Source of the DNA: Hanstruepera ponticola
GTDB taxonomy: Bacteria; Bacteroidota; Bacteroidia; Flavobacteriales; Flavobacteriaceae
Length of the DNA: 64,000 nt
Direction of reading: 5' to 3'
Assembly: GCF_012931685.1 (NCBI RefSeq)
Contig: NZ_JABANC010000002.1
Span: 310,001 to 374,000 of the forward strand
Below are positions 18,588 to 27,637 of the stretch, in pieces. Each line of letters begins with the position of its first letter. Within the stretch, counting starts at the first letter, position 1. The notes under the pieces are model-generated. The model had not been told where the DNA came from, searched no databases, and saw only the letters and a program-made list of their open reading frames with translations. A program made the translations under genes and the position numbers.

Positions 18588-18927
18588 AATAGTAAAAGAA
18601 TTTAATGATTATCGTTCAAAAATGAATGATAAAATATTGGCTGATAATAATAAAATTATCAAGCGAATATTTAATCTAGACACCAATGCTTTTCAAGCAG
18701 GTGCGCTAGATGTAAAAACAAAAGAATTATTAGGTTTAGTGGCTTCAACCGTTTTAAGATGTGATGATTGTATTAGGTATCACCTTGAAAGTTGCTACAA
18801 GGAAGGCTTAACAAAAGAAGAGGTTGTTGAAACCTTAAGTATCGCTACATTAATTGGTGGCACAATTGTTATTCCACATTTAAGACGAGCTTATGAATTT
18901 TGGGATGCCCTAGAAGCACAGCGTTAA
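18580..18927 (+). CDS. Carboxymuconolactone decarboxylase family protein (AhpD-like)
   Basis: The 115-residue protein has the AhpD-type CxxC with downstream His (LRCDDCIRYHLESC), the redox motif of alkylhydroperoxidase-like CMD proteins. The ATG at 18580 was chosen because it begins the natural product MSEIVKEFNDY and overlaps the tatC stop by 8 bp, a translational-coupling arrangement. It is cytoplasmic and all-helical. It probably handles peroxide or thiol redox, but the true substrate is not known. Confidence 0.88.
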   Translation: MSEIVKEFNDYRSKMNDKILADNNKIIKRIFNLDTNAFQAGALDVKTKELLGLVASTVLRCDDCIRYHLESCYKEGLTKEEVVETLSIATLIGGTIVIPHLRRAYEFWDALEAQR

Positions 18928-18999
18928 ACTTTATTTAAATTAAAACAGAATTTCTAATAGTCATTTTGATTTTACTATTTTAGCCTTGAGTTATTTTGT

Positions 19000-19740
19000 A
19001 TGAAACTAAAAGCAGAACATTTAATGAAATCTTATAGCGGCCGAAAGGTTGTTAAAGATGTTTCTTTGGAAGTTAATCAAGGTGAAATAGTTGGGCTTCT
19101 AGGACCTAATGGTGCTGGAAAAACAACGTCATTCTACATGATTGTTGGGCTTATAAAACCCAATGGCGGAACCATATATCTAGAAAACAAAAACATTACA
19201 AAATACCCCATGTATAAACGTGCCCAAAGTGGCATAGGTTATTTGGCTCAAGAAGCATCAGTTTTTAGAAAATTGAGTATTGAAGACAATATTTTAAGCG
19301 TGCTTCAATTGACCAAATTGAGCAAAAAGGAACAACACCTTAAAATGGAATCCCTAATTGACGAGTTTAGTTTAGGGCATATCCGTAAGAATCGTGGTGA
19401 TTTATTATCAGGTGGTGAAAGGCGTCGTACTGAAATTGCCAGAGCCTTGGCAACAGATCCTAATTTTATTTTATTAGATGAGCCCTTTGCTGGAGTTGAT
19501 CCAGTTGCAGTAGAAGATATTCAACGTATTGTAGCCCAATTAACCAAAAAGAATATTGGTATTCTTATAACAGACCATAATGTTCAGGAAACGCTTGCTA
19601 TTACTGATAGAACGTATTTAATGTTTGAAGGCAGTATTCTTAAAGCAGGTGAACCTGAAGAATTGGCCAATGACGAAATGGTGAGAAAAGTATATCTAGG
19701 TCAGAATTTTGAATTGCGTAAAAAGAAAATTCGGGATTAA
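19000..19740 (+). CDS. lptB: LPS export ABC transporter ATP-binding protein LptB
   Basis: The 246-residue ATPase has a Walker A ([11 protein letters not shown], about 35-45), Q-loop ([12 protein letters not shown]), signature ([16 protein letters not shown]), Walker B ([13 protein letters not shown]) and switch His (ITDHNVQET). The [11 protein letters not shown] and LLSGGERRR forms are diagnostic for LptB, which powers extraction of LPS from the inner membrane with LptFG. Its position after kdsD, tatC and the CMD gene is consistent with an LPS role shared with kdsD. Its stop codon touches the stop of the convergent DUF808 gene. Confidence 0.95.
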   Translation: MKLKAEHLMKSYSGRKVVKDVSLEVNQGEIVGLLGPNGAGKTTSFYMIVGLIKPNGGTIYLENKNITKYPMYKRAQSGIGYLAQEASVFRKLSIEDNILSVLQLTKLSKKEQHLKMESLIDEFSLGHIRKNRGDLLSGGERRRTEIARALATDPNFILLDEPFAGVDPVAVEDIQRIVAQLTKKNIGILITDHNVQETLAITDRTYLMFEGSILKAGEPEELANDEMVRKVYLGQNFELRKKKIRD

Positions 19741-20619
19741 TTATTTCTTCAAACTTTTAATCACAAACATAACGCCTTTATAAATAAGTAAAGTCGCCAA
19801 ACCTACTCCCAAGCCTACAATAAAATCACGCAACAAACTAGGCCAAGATTCTAAAATATGATGTAAAAAGTCAATATTATGAATAAAAATACCTCCAGAA
19901 ACCAATAAAAGGGCAATTGTTCCAATTATTGAAAGACTTTTTATTACCCAAGGTAAAGCCTTAACTAAAAGATTGCCAAGTGTATAAAGAAACCCTTTTT
20001 TATCTTGATTTTTATTAACCAACCACAATCCAAAATCATCCATTCTTACCAATAAAGCTACAATACCATAAACACCAACCGTAGCAATTATGGCGACAAT
20101 AGAAACCACTAAAATTTGAAACAATAAATCTTCTTCTACAACAGTTCCTAGCGCAATTATGACAATTTCAACTGATAAAATAAAATCGGTAACAATCGCC
20201 GATTTTACTTTTTTCTTTTCAATATCAATCACGGCTTCTTTAGGCAAGCTTGCTGATACTTTTTTTTCATCACTTGGGTGCGCATGTGGGACAAAAACTT
20301 CATAAATTTTTTCGGCACCTTCAAAAGCCAGATAAACGCCACCTAAAACTAGGATGATTTTTATGGCTGGCGGCAAAAAAGCACTCAATAAAAACGCAAC
20401 CGGTAGAATAATGAGTTTGTTTACAAATGAACCTTTAGTAATAGCCCACAAAACTGGCAATTCTCTTGATGACATAAATCCAGAGGCTTTCTCGGCGTTC
20501 ACAGCCAAATCATCGCCAAGAATTCCTGCTGTTTTTTTGGTAGTGACCTTACTCATCACAACAACGTCATCCATAAGAGCACCAATATCATCTAGTAAAG
20601 CAAAAAATCCTGAAGCCAT
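19741..20619 (-). CDS. DUF808 family integral membrane protein (YedI-like)
   Basis: The 292-residue protein matches the DUF808/YedI family: MASGFFALLDDIGALMDDVV, then KTAGILGDDLAVNAEKA, then about seven hydrophobic segments. The family is widespread in the inner membrane, with no established function. It starts 29 bp after pssA stops and is probably co-transcribed with it. It converges on lptB with no base between the two stop codons. Confidence 0.9.
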   Translation of the reverse strand: MASGFFALLDDIGALMDDVVVMSKVTTKKTAGILGDDLAVNAEKASGFMSSRELPVLWAITKGSFVNKLIILPVAFLLSAFLPPAIKIILVLGGVYLAFEGAEKIYEVFVPHAHPSDEKKVSASLPKEAVIDIEKKKVKSAIVTDFILSVEIVIIALGTVVEEDLLFQILVVSIVAIIATVGVYGIVALLVRMDDFGLWLVNKNQDKKGFLYTLGNLLVKALPWVIKSLSIIGTIALLLVSGGIFIHNIDFLHHILESWPSLLRDFIVGLGVGLATLLIYKGVMFVIKSLKK

Positions 20620-20648
20620 AAATTATGAGTAATTAAATTGATTTTAAA

Positions 20649-21398
20649 TTAAACAATAGATTTTTGAGATAATAGAGACAAGACTATGTAAGTCAATATG
20701 ATTAACGGAATTGCGGCAAACTGTAACACAACCAATAAAACAATACAGAGTATGATAAAAATATAACGCATAGCATTACTTTTAAAATCCCACGTTTTAA
20801 ATTTTAGAGCAAATAGTTTAAATGACCCATTTAATAAATAGCAACTCAATAACGTGACGATAATCAAAAACCATTTATTTAAAATAATGGTATTCATAGC
20901 ATCACTGTTTTGAAATTCCATAATAAGTGGTAGAGATAGAATAAGGATAGCATTTGCAGGTGTTGGAAGTCCTTTGAAGTAGGTCTGCTGGTCTTCATCA
21001 ATATTAAATTTTGCTAATCTATAAGCAGAAGCTAATGTAATTAATAAACCAACTAGTACTATTGGTTGTATTTTGAACCCTAACCAGATCATAGTATCAT
21101 TCCAATCTGCTTGGCTCACAATAAAAGAAGAGCCAATAGCAAGACCAATTAATTTACACATCACCAATCCAGGCACAAGACCACTAGTAACCATATCGGC
21201 TAAAGAATCCAATTGAATACCCAAATCACTTTGAACTTGAAGTTTTCGAGCCAAAAGGCCATCAAAAAAATCAAAGAATATCCCTAAAAACACAAATAAA
21301 GCTCCCAAAACATAATTATCATTCAAGACAAAAATAACAGCAATGCAACCGCAAAACAGATTTGCGAGTGTAACCAAGTTAGGAATGTGTTTTTTCAT
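20649..21398 (-). CDS. pssA: CDP-diacylglycerol-serine O-phosphatidyltransferase
   Basis: The 249-residue membrane enzyme joins CDP-diacylglycerol and serine to make phosphatidylserine, the precursor of phosphatidylethanolamine. It has the CDP-alcohol phosphatidyltransferase motif in the form FDGLLARKL, then GIQLDSLADMVTSG, and about eight hydrophobic segments. The N-terminal motif MKKHIPNLVTLANLFCGC is typical of the PssA type. It is divergent from the PorV/PorQ-family gene. Confidence 0.94.
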   Translation of the reverse strand: MKKHIPNLVTLANLFCGCIAVIFVLNDNYVLGALFVFLGIFFDFFDGLLARKLQVQSDLGIQLDSLADMVTSGLVPGLVMCKLIGLAIGSSFIVSQADWNDTMIWLGFKIQPIVLVGLLITLASAYRLAKFNIDEDQQTYFKGLPTPANAILILSLPLIMEFQNSDAMNTIILNKWFLIIVTLLSCYLLNGSFKLFALKFKTWDFKSNAMRYIFIILCIVLLVVLQFAAIPLIILTYIVLSLLSQKSIV

Positions 21399-21502
21399 AA
21401 GTTTAGAATATAGGATGTAAAAATAACAAACAATTTACGTCTAAAACAACAAACAGGCAATAAGTCGTGACTTTTCAAGTTTATTATATTGAAAAATTAT
21501 AG

Positions 21503-21510
21503 CATCTTTG
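21503..21510 (+). promoter_or_regulatory. Candidate -7 promoter element for the PorV/PorQ-family gene
   Basis: CATCTTTG differs from TAnnTTTG in one position and is followed by C and an A-rich leader. It is 18 bp before the proposed TTG start at 21528 and lies inside the longer open frame, so it argues against the upstream start. Confidence 0.4.
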
Positions 21511-21527
21511 CAAAAAAAGAATTGTAC

Positions 21528-22598
21528 TTGAAAACATTACTAACCACAGCACTATTTATAGTATCTGTATCAGTATTTGGTCAAACTGTACGCAAATATT
21601 CCAATGAGTTTATGAATATTGGTGTTGATGCAGCAGCTTTGGGTATGAGTAATGCAGTTACGGCCCACTCTGCCGATGTCAATTCTGGCTATTGGAATCC
21701 TGCCGGATTAGTACATATTGAAGATAAGCAAATAGCCTTGATGCACTCTAGCTACTTCGCTAATATAGCTAACTATGATTATATTGGTTTTGCAATGCCT
21801 ATTGATGATAGAAGCTCGATTGGTATCTCCATTATTCGTTTTGCAGTTGATGACATATTAAATACCACCCAGTTAATAGATGACCAAGGCAATATTAATT
21901 ATGACCGCATTAGTTTGTTTTCAACAGCTGATTATGGCGTGACTTTTTCATATGCCAGAAAATTACCTTTGGACGGTTTGAATTATGGTATTAATGCCAA
22001 AGTCATTAGACGAATTATTGGTGATTTTGCATCATCTTGGGGTTTTGGATTGGATGCTGCTATTCAGTTTGAAACACGTAATGAATGGAAATTTGGAATC
22101 ATGGCAAGGGATATTACGACAACATTTAATGCCTGGGCAATTGATGAAGATGAATTTGCCACCATTCAAAATGCCGTTGAAGGCCAGAATCAAGAATTAC
22201 CTGAAACTTCTGAAATCACCATCCCTAAATTACAAATTGGCGTAGCTAAAAAATTTATTATTCGCTATGACTATTCCCTTTTAGCTGAATTAGATTTGAA
22301 TGTACGATTTGAAGAAAACAATGACATTATTTCTACATCTTTTGCCAGCATCACGCCATCATTGGGATTAGAATTTGGTTATATTGACATGGTTTATTTA
22401 CGAGCGGGTGTGGGTAATTTTCAAAATGAACTACAAATAGACAATAACGAAACCTTATCCTTTCAACCAAGTATGGGTGTTGGATTTAAATACAAAGGCA
22501 TACAGGTTGATTATGCATTTACCGATATAGGTGACCAAAGCGTCGCATTATATTCCAATGTGTTTTCTTTAAAACTGGATTTTAGTATTTTTAGGTAA
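21528..22598 (+). CDS. PorV/PorQ-family outer-membrane protein
   Basis: The product of about 356 residues has a signal peptide (KTLLTTALFIVSVSVFGQ) and the family motif FMNIGVDAAALGMSNAVTA, then SGYWNPAGL. This is the PorV/PorQ (UPF0164-like, FadL-like barrel) group. PorV itself helps the T9SS sortase attach cargo. This copy may be a relative rather than PorV, since its length and C-terminus are ordinary and no other T9SS component is near. The start is uncertain: no ATG precedes the signal, a TTG at 21528 begins it exactly, and another TTG at 21489 would overlap the promoter-like box. DUF4105 follows 11 bp after its stop. Confidence 0.82.
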   Translation: MKTLLTTALFIVSVSVFGQTVRKYSNEFMNIGVDAAALGMSNAVTAHSADVNSGYWNPAGLVHIEDKQIALMHSSYFANIANYDYIGFAMPIDDRSSIGISIIRFAVDDILNTTQLIDDQGNINYDRISLFSTADYGVTFSYARKLPLDGLNYGINAKVIRRIIGDFASSWGFGLDAAIQFETRNEWKFGIMARDITTTFNAWAIDEDEFATIQNAVEGQNQELPETSEITIPKLQIGVAKKFIIRYDYSLLAELDLNVRFEENNDIISTSFASITPSLGLEFGYIDMVYLRAGVGNFQNELQIDNNETLSFQPSMGVGFKYKGIQVDYAFTDIGDQSVALYSNVFSLKLDFSIFR

Positions 22599-22609
22599 AA
22601 CATGCTGAT

Positions 22610-23779
22610 ATGAAAATTCGATTTCTTTTTATTCTTTGCATTTCAGTATTTCAATTTATTTCCGCACAAACACTTTCTCCAAATGCTCAAGTTAGTATAT
22701 TAACCATAGGACCAGGATCCTCGTTAAATGATGCATTTGGACATAATATTTTTAGAGTAAAAGATCCCTTAAACAATATAGACATTGCTTATGACTATGG
22801 TCGTTTTCCATTTAACGAGCCTGGATTTTACCTAAATTTTGCTAGAGGCAAACTTAATTATTCCATAGGAAAGAGTAACTATCGTGATGTCAGAGATTTT
22901 TATAAATGGCAAGACAGAACCATCAAAGAACAAATTCTCAATATTTCTGCAGAAGAAAAACAAGCCATTTTCAACTATTTAAAAAACAACTACAAACCTG
23001 AAAATAGAGAGTATCTTTATGATTTCTTTTACGATAATTGTGCTACTAAAATAAAAGATGTTTTAGAGAGTACACTCAAAGGGAAAATTGCGTTTCATGA
23101 GCCTGTTGCTTTTGAACAAAAATCATTTAGAACACTCATACAAGATAATTTAGACTACAACTCTTGGGGAAGTGTAGGCATTGATATTGCTTTAGGATCG
23201 GTAATAGACAAGACTGCTACTCCTGAAGAGCATATGTTTTTGCCAGAATACATCCATAGCTTTTTTGGAATAGCTACACATGGTCATTCAAAAAAACAAT
23301 TAATTGATAATGAAAACACGTTATACGAGCAACAGAATTTAAAAACACATAATAGTTTTCTTACTAGCCCTTTAATGGTGTTTTTCTTGATAGCTATCAT
23401 TATTCTGTTTGTAACATACAAAGACTATAAAAACCAAAAACGCAGCAAATACCTAGATGTAATTTTATTTTTTGTTACAGGAATGATAGGTGTTTTTCTA
23501 TTATTACTTTGGTTTGCCACAGATCATACAGCCACAGCTCAAAATTACAACCTACTATGGGCTTTTCCTTTAAACATAGTTCTTATTTGGAAATTGAAAG
23601 CACAAAAACCTTGGGTCATTAAATATCTAAAGTTTTTAGTAATCATGATGTGCTTATTAATCTTCCATTGGGTAGTTGGCATTCAGATGTTTGCTTATGC
23701 GCTTATACCCCTTTTTGTGACTATGATAATTCGGTATATATTTCTAATCCAGTATTTCCAAAGAAGTAATAGTCGCTAA
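22610..23779 (+). CDS. DUF4105 domain protein with C-terminal membrane segments
   Basis: The 389-residue product has a signal peptide (ending ISAQ, about 20). The N-terminal half carries DUF4105 features: ILTIGPGSSLNDAFGHNIFR, IAYDYGRFPF, and YDNCATKIKDVLE, where the Cys and earlier His could form a papain-like or NlpC-type active site. From about residue 255 there are five hydrophobic segments. The family is common in Bacteroidota next to envelope genes; a peptidase role is a guess. It is co-oriented with the PorV/PorQ-like gene and converges on the glycosylphosphotransferase gene. Confidence 0.85.
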   Translation: MKIRFLFILCISVFQFISAQTLSPNAQVSILTIGPGSSLNDAFGHNIFRVKDPLNNIDIAYDYGRFPFNEPGFYLNFARGKLNYSIGKSNYRDVRDFYKWQDRTIKEQILNISAEEKQAIFNYLKNNYKPENREYLYDFFYDNCATKIKDVLESTLKGKIAFHEPVAFEQKSFRTLIQDNLDYNSWGSVGIDIALGSVIDKTATPEEHMFLPEYIHSFFGIATHGHSKKQLIDNENTLYEQQNLKTHNSFLTSPLMVFFLIAIIILFVTYKDYKNQKRSKYLDVILFFVTGMIGVFLLLLWFATDHTATAQNYNLLWAFPLNIVLIWKLKAQKPWVIKYLKFLVIMMCLLIFHWVVGIQMFAYALIPLFVTMIIRYIFLIQYFQRSNSR

Positions 23780-23812
23780 CTACCGACAAACCACTACCAA
23801 CAAAATACTAAA

Positions 23813-25204
23813 TCACTGTCCTCTAAAAAAGATCATAGTGCTGAAAGTTTTAATAATAACATTAGCATCCAAAAAGAAACTTCTATGCTTAATGTAGTAA
23901 AGATCATATTGAAGTTTCAACAGACTGTCTTCAACTGTCGATCCATAGCGTACCTTTACCTGTGCCCAACCAGTTAAACCTGGTTTAATTATATGCCTTG
24001 TTTCATAAAAAGGAATGACTTGTGACAGTTCTTTCACAAAATAAGGGCGTTCTGGCCTCGGTCCAATTAAACTCATATCTCCTTTCAAGATATTAAGGAA
24101 TTGAGGAATTTCATCCATTCTAGAACGCCTTAAAAATTTGCCAAACAAAGTGATTCTTTGGTCGTCTTTACTAGCCCAAACTGCTCCATCTTTTTCAGCA
24201 TTCACTATCATGGATCTAAATTTAATGATATTAAAAACGTCACCATTTTTTCCTACTCGCTCTTGATAGTAAAATAATGGCCCTCTATTAGCCAATAGGT
24301 TACCAACAAAAATAATTGGAATAAGCAAAACGCCTAGCGTTACACCCATTAAAGCAAATAAAAGATCAAAGAGTCTGTGAAAAAACAGATACAATTTGTT
24401 TTGATTACTTCGGCTAAAAGGAAAATATTTATAAAAATCCTTTCCCACAAACTGAACAGGAACCCTATAAGTAATGTCTTCATAAACTTGAGTATATTCT
24501 TTAATTGGGAAACCACGTTCTAACAACACAATTAAGTCATGATAAATTTCAGGCGTAATGGTCTCTGCATTATAACTCGCAACAATTATTTCTGAAATAT
24601 TTTCATTCTTGATAACACTATGTATTTCATCTGGTTTATACTCTGCAATACCTTTATATTTTAGGCTATTTGGCTGTTCCTCTTCACAGTTTATAAAACC
24701 AATAATTTTATAATTTGGATCTGAATTCTTAAAAGCTTCAACAATTGTTTCAATATTAGACGTTTCTCCAACAATCAATACTTTTTTATAAAAACGAGGT
24801 GATGTGATGAAAGTCATATAAATAAAACGCCAAATAGCTAAAGCAAGCAAAATAGCTAAAAAGAAATACAATATTTGCAGCCTGTTTTCAGGTAAAGAAG
24901 GTGTAAATAAAGGAGTTAACAAATAGAATAGTACGGTAATGGATACGGTTAAAATAATATTTGGCATGACCGATTCCAACCTACTGGCTTTTTGCAAATC
25001 GTATAGTTCAAACACAGTTCCAAACACCGAAATATAAAGAATGAGTACAAACACCCATGTCCAGTTTTCTTTTGTTATTGTAAAATAATCAAATACAAAT
25101 GAATTACTTATAAAATATAATGACAAAAGAACACAAACAATATCCATAATCCGCAATAATATTTTACGTTCAGATATATTAAAATGAATATCTTGTTTAG
25201 CCAT
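23813..25204 (-). CDS. Polyprenyl glycosylphosphotransferase (initiating sugar-phosphate transferase)
   Basis: The 463-residue protein has about five N-terminal membrane helices. A CoA-binding-like domain follows (FYKKVLIVGETSNIETIV, about 140-260), and then a bacterial sugar transferase domain (PLFYYQERVGKNGDVFNIIK, RRSRMDEIPQFLNILKGDMS, LIGPRPERPYF, KPGLTGWAQV). It transfers a sugar-1-phosphate to undecaprenyl phosphate to start polysaccharide synthesis on the cytoplasmic face. The sugar (glucose, galactose or an amino sugar) cannot be read. It is the last gene of the 39-gene minus-strand run and has its own candidate promoter, so it may be expressed apart from the rest. Confidence 0.94.
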   Translation of the reverse strand: MAKQDIHFNISERKILLRIMDIVCVLLSLYFISNSFVFDYFTITKENWTWVFVLILYISVFGTVFELYDLQKASRLESVMPNIILTVSITVLFYLLTPLFTPSLPENRLQILYFFLAILLALAIWRFIYMTFITSPRFYKKVLIVGETSNIETIVEAFKNSDPNYKIIGFINCEEEQPNSLKYKGIAEYKPDEIHSVIKNENISEIIVASYNAETITPEIYHDLIVLLERGFPIKEYTQVYEDITYRVPVQFVGKDFYKYFPFSRSNQNKLYLFFHRLFDLLFALMGVTLGVLLIPIIFVGNLLANRGPLFYYQERVGKNGDVFNIIKFRSMIVNAEKDGAVWASKDDQRITLFGKFLRRSRMDEIPQFLNILKGDMSLIGPRPERPYFVKELSQVIPFYETRHIIKPGLTGWAQVKVRYGSTVEDSLLKLQYDLYYIKHRSFFLDANVIIKTFSTMIFFRGQ

Positions 25205-25226
25205 CTTGTTAATGAAATGTTAAGGG

Positions 25227-25256
25227 TAAAGATAATAAGTTCATTAAACTTCACAA
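25227..25256 (-). promoter_or_regulatory. Candidate promoter of the glycosylphosphotransferase gene
   Basis: On the minus strand TTG (25254-25256) is separated by 19 bp from TATCTTTA (25227-25234), close to the Bacteroidota TTG-N19-TAnnTTTG arrangement. It lies 23 bp upstream of the ATG, in the gap after the glycosyltransferase gene. Confidence 0.5.
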
Positions 25257-25282
25257 GTGATGAAGGTTAAATAAAGATTAGC

Positions 25283-26299
25283 CTATCTATTCAAAACTTT
25301 AAACCATTCTTGTTTTACTATTTCCCAATCATATGTCTCAACCTTTGCTCTAGCATTTTTAATAACTGTTTTCGTTAAGCTAGGTTCTTGTTTTAGCCTG
25401 ACAATCGAATCTGTCATTATTAGGACATTATTTGCAGGAACAAGTAGCCCATCCTCCTCATGCTCTATTAAATAAGGTACACCACCAACATTTGTAGAAA
25501 CAATAGGTAAACCAATTGCCATGGCCTCAATAACACTTACAGGCATGTTGTCAAAATTGGTGGTATTAATAAATACATTGTAATTTTCAGCTAACGTAAT
25601 CCATTCTGATTTAGGCAATTTCCCGGTAAAAGTTACTGAAACATCTAGCTTTTTAGATATTTGCTGCGTTTCTTGAAAGCTCCCATCACCAGAATCAGGT
25701 CCCACCATACATAATTCCGCTTTATAGCCTTTATTTGTGAGCTGTTTGAGAACCTTGACTGCTAGGCTTGGATTGTAAATTTTAGAGAATGAGCGCACCC
25801 ATAACAGTTTGATTGTGTCAATATGTCTTTCTCTAAAAAGATAATTATTAATATCTAATGCATTTGGAACAGAAACAATATTGAAGTATCCATAGGATTC
25901 AAAAACCGATTTAATAAAAGGAGATGGTGCTATATTTACTTTTGAGTATTTAAAAATTAAACGACTAAATTTAGGATAATGTTTTAAACGACTTTCAAGA
26001 TTTCCACCATGAAGGATGGGTATATAAGGCAGCTTCAATAAGCGACATAACTGACTTATTACTAGTGCATAGTAAAAGTTTTGAGTGCTGTAGGTATCAA
26101 TCAAAACACAATCCACTTTTCTATAAGACTTCAAACAAGTCAAAACCATATCCATAAGTCTTAACACTTTATTTGATTTAGAAGATGCATATATCATGTG
26201 ATACCCTTCATGACCCAGTGCCCTTCCTAACACTTGAATAGAAGAAATATTTGAGGAACTATCCCTTAACTTGTTTCCTATGTATAGGAGGTTTATCAT
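25283..26299 (-). CDS. Glycosyltransferase family 4
   Basis: The 338-residue protein has two Rossmann-like halves of the GT-B fold. Residues 1-160 start with LLYIGNKLRDSSSN. Residues about 165-330 hold the GT4 nucleotide-sugar motif FDNMPVSVIEAMAIGLPIVS, then GGVPYLIEHEEDGLLV. It should add one hexose or related sugar on the inner side of the inner membrane. Its start overlaps the ligase-like gene by 41 bp, in another frame. Donor and acceptor are unknown. Confidence 0.88.
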   Translation of the reverse strand: MINLLYIGNKLRDSSSNISSIQVLGRALGHEGYHMIYASSKSNKVLRLMDMVLTCLKSYRKVDCVLIDTYSTQNFYYALVISQLCRLLKLPYIPILHGGNLESRLKHYPKFSRLIFKYSKVNIAPSPFIKSVFESYGYFNIVSVPNALDINNYLFRERHIDTIKLLWVRSFSKIYNPSLAVKVLKQLTNKGYKAELCMVGPDSGDGSFQETQQISKKLDVSVTFTGKLPKSEWITLAENYNVFINTTNFDNMPVSVIEAMAIGLPIVSTNVGGVPYLIEHEEDGLLVPANNVLIMTDSIVRLKQEPSLTKTVIKNARAKVETYDWEIVKQEWFKVLNR

Positions 26300-27614
26300 T
26301 TGTTACATGTAATAAAGCGAGTGCATACACAAAGGCTGGAGCTGCTAATCGCATGGATGAATGGTTAATGGTAGCAAACCAGAAGGCTAAAAAGGCAAAA
26401 AAATAATAATTTTGTTGGTTTTTAGAACGCATTTCCAAAGGTTTGAAGATTAAAATCACTAGAATAATGATTCCAAATATACCATGCTCTGCCAGTACCC
26501 TACTAAGTTCATTGTGTGAAGTCACACCTTGCCCTTCTATTTCTATACGCTGATCTTTGGCCCGACTCGATCCAATACCAAAAAAAGGATTAGAAACAAA
26601 GCCCTCGAGTTCATTAACAAATAACTCGCCTCTACCAGTTGTTATATCAGATTTATCACGTCCTAAATGATCTTTATTAGCATAACGCAAATCTAACAAA
26701 CCGCCAGTTTGTGCCGAACTAATAACCCAAATACTAAACAAGCCTACACAAAACATCCCAAAAAGAGTTAATATTTCATTTCGCCTACGCTTGTTCACCG
26801 CTCTATAATAAAATAACAAAAAAGCTACAATACAGATTAAAGCAGCATAAATCCCTCCACGACTCATTGTAACTAATGCCCGAAAGGTAATAATCCCAAA
26901 AATAACTATATTAAAAATCTTTAATTGTAAATTTGAAGATTTATTAAAAAAACGAACAGCCATAATAAACATTCCCAAGCCTAATATTGTGGCAACCTGA
27001 TTAGCACCAAATCCACCTGCAGCAGCCCTATTGGAAGTAGTACCACTCAATACTTCCTCTAAATCAGGAGTGTAAAAAAAGTTATATACCGTATGAGCAA
27101 TTATAGGTAAAACCATATACAATAAAACAGTATTTAATTGACTTATACTAACGCGTTTATCATAACAATACAATGCAGAAATCCCCAAACAAACGGGACC
27201 ACTTAACACAAAAGCTATATTTGTTCGAAAGCTGGCATCAAAACTTAAGGTTGTAGAAGCTACAAAAATAGAAGGAACAAGCAATAAAAGATATAAAAAA
27301 TAAGGATAACCTTTACCCGACAAACCTTTATAAAACATACCCATGAGCATAAATAGAATTACTAAATACTTTCCTGCTTCATAGGATATGGCTCCTCTAG
27401 TTGTTCTAAAAAATACTTCGGCACCCACAAAATAAGCACATGCCAATAAAATTTCATAGGTTTTCTTGTGATTAGCTGCCATAATGATTCGGTACATAAA
27501 AAAAATCAAGGCAGCAAAAAAATACAGTTTTGAAAGACTTTCATTAAAATAAATGACCATCCCTATGAAAGCATGGAATAAAACTGCTGTTATATATGTA
27601 ATGTTATATTTCAA
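26259..27614 (-). CDS. O-antigen ligase-like membrane protein (Wzy_C/WaaL family)
   Basis: The 451-residue protein has about ten to twelve membrane segments. A periplasmic loop with the Wzy_C motif lies near residues 330-390: TGRGELFVNELEGFVSNPFF, then GVTSHNELSRVLAEHGIFG. Members either polymerise O-units or ligate O-antigen to lipid A-core. Because this locus exports chains by an ABC transporter (Wzm/Wzt), where polymerisation is cytoplasmic, a ligase role is more likely than a Wzy polymerase role. It starts with TTG, with no ATG ahead of the first helix. Confidence 0.83.
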   Translation of the reverse strand: MKYNITYITAVLFHAFIGMVIYFNESLSKLYFFAALIFFMYRIIMAANHKKTYEILLACAYFVGAEVFFRTTRGAISYEAGKYLVILFMLMGMFYKGLSGKGYPYFLYLLLLVPSIFVASTTLSFDASFRTNIAFVLSGPVCLGISALYCYDKRVSISQLNTVLLYMVLPIIAHTVYNFFYTPDLEEVLSGTTSNRAAAGGFGANQVATILGLGMFIMAVRFFNKSSNLQLKIFNIVIFGIITFRALVTMSRGGIYAALICIVAFLLFYYRAVNKRRRNEILTLFGMFCVGLFSIWVISSAQTGGLLDLRYANKDHLGRDKSDITTGRGELFVNELEGFVSNPFFGIGSSRAKDQRIEIEGQGVTSHNELSRVLAEHGIFGIIILVILIFKPLEMRSKNQQNYYFFAFLAFWFATINHSSMRLAAPAFVYALALLHVTNDKPPIHRKQVKG

Positions 27615-27637
27615 AAATCAGCATATGAAAAAAACTA

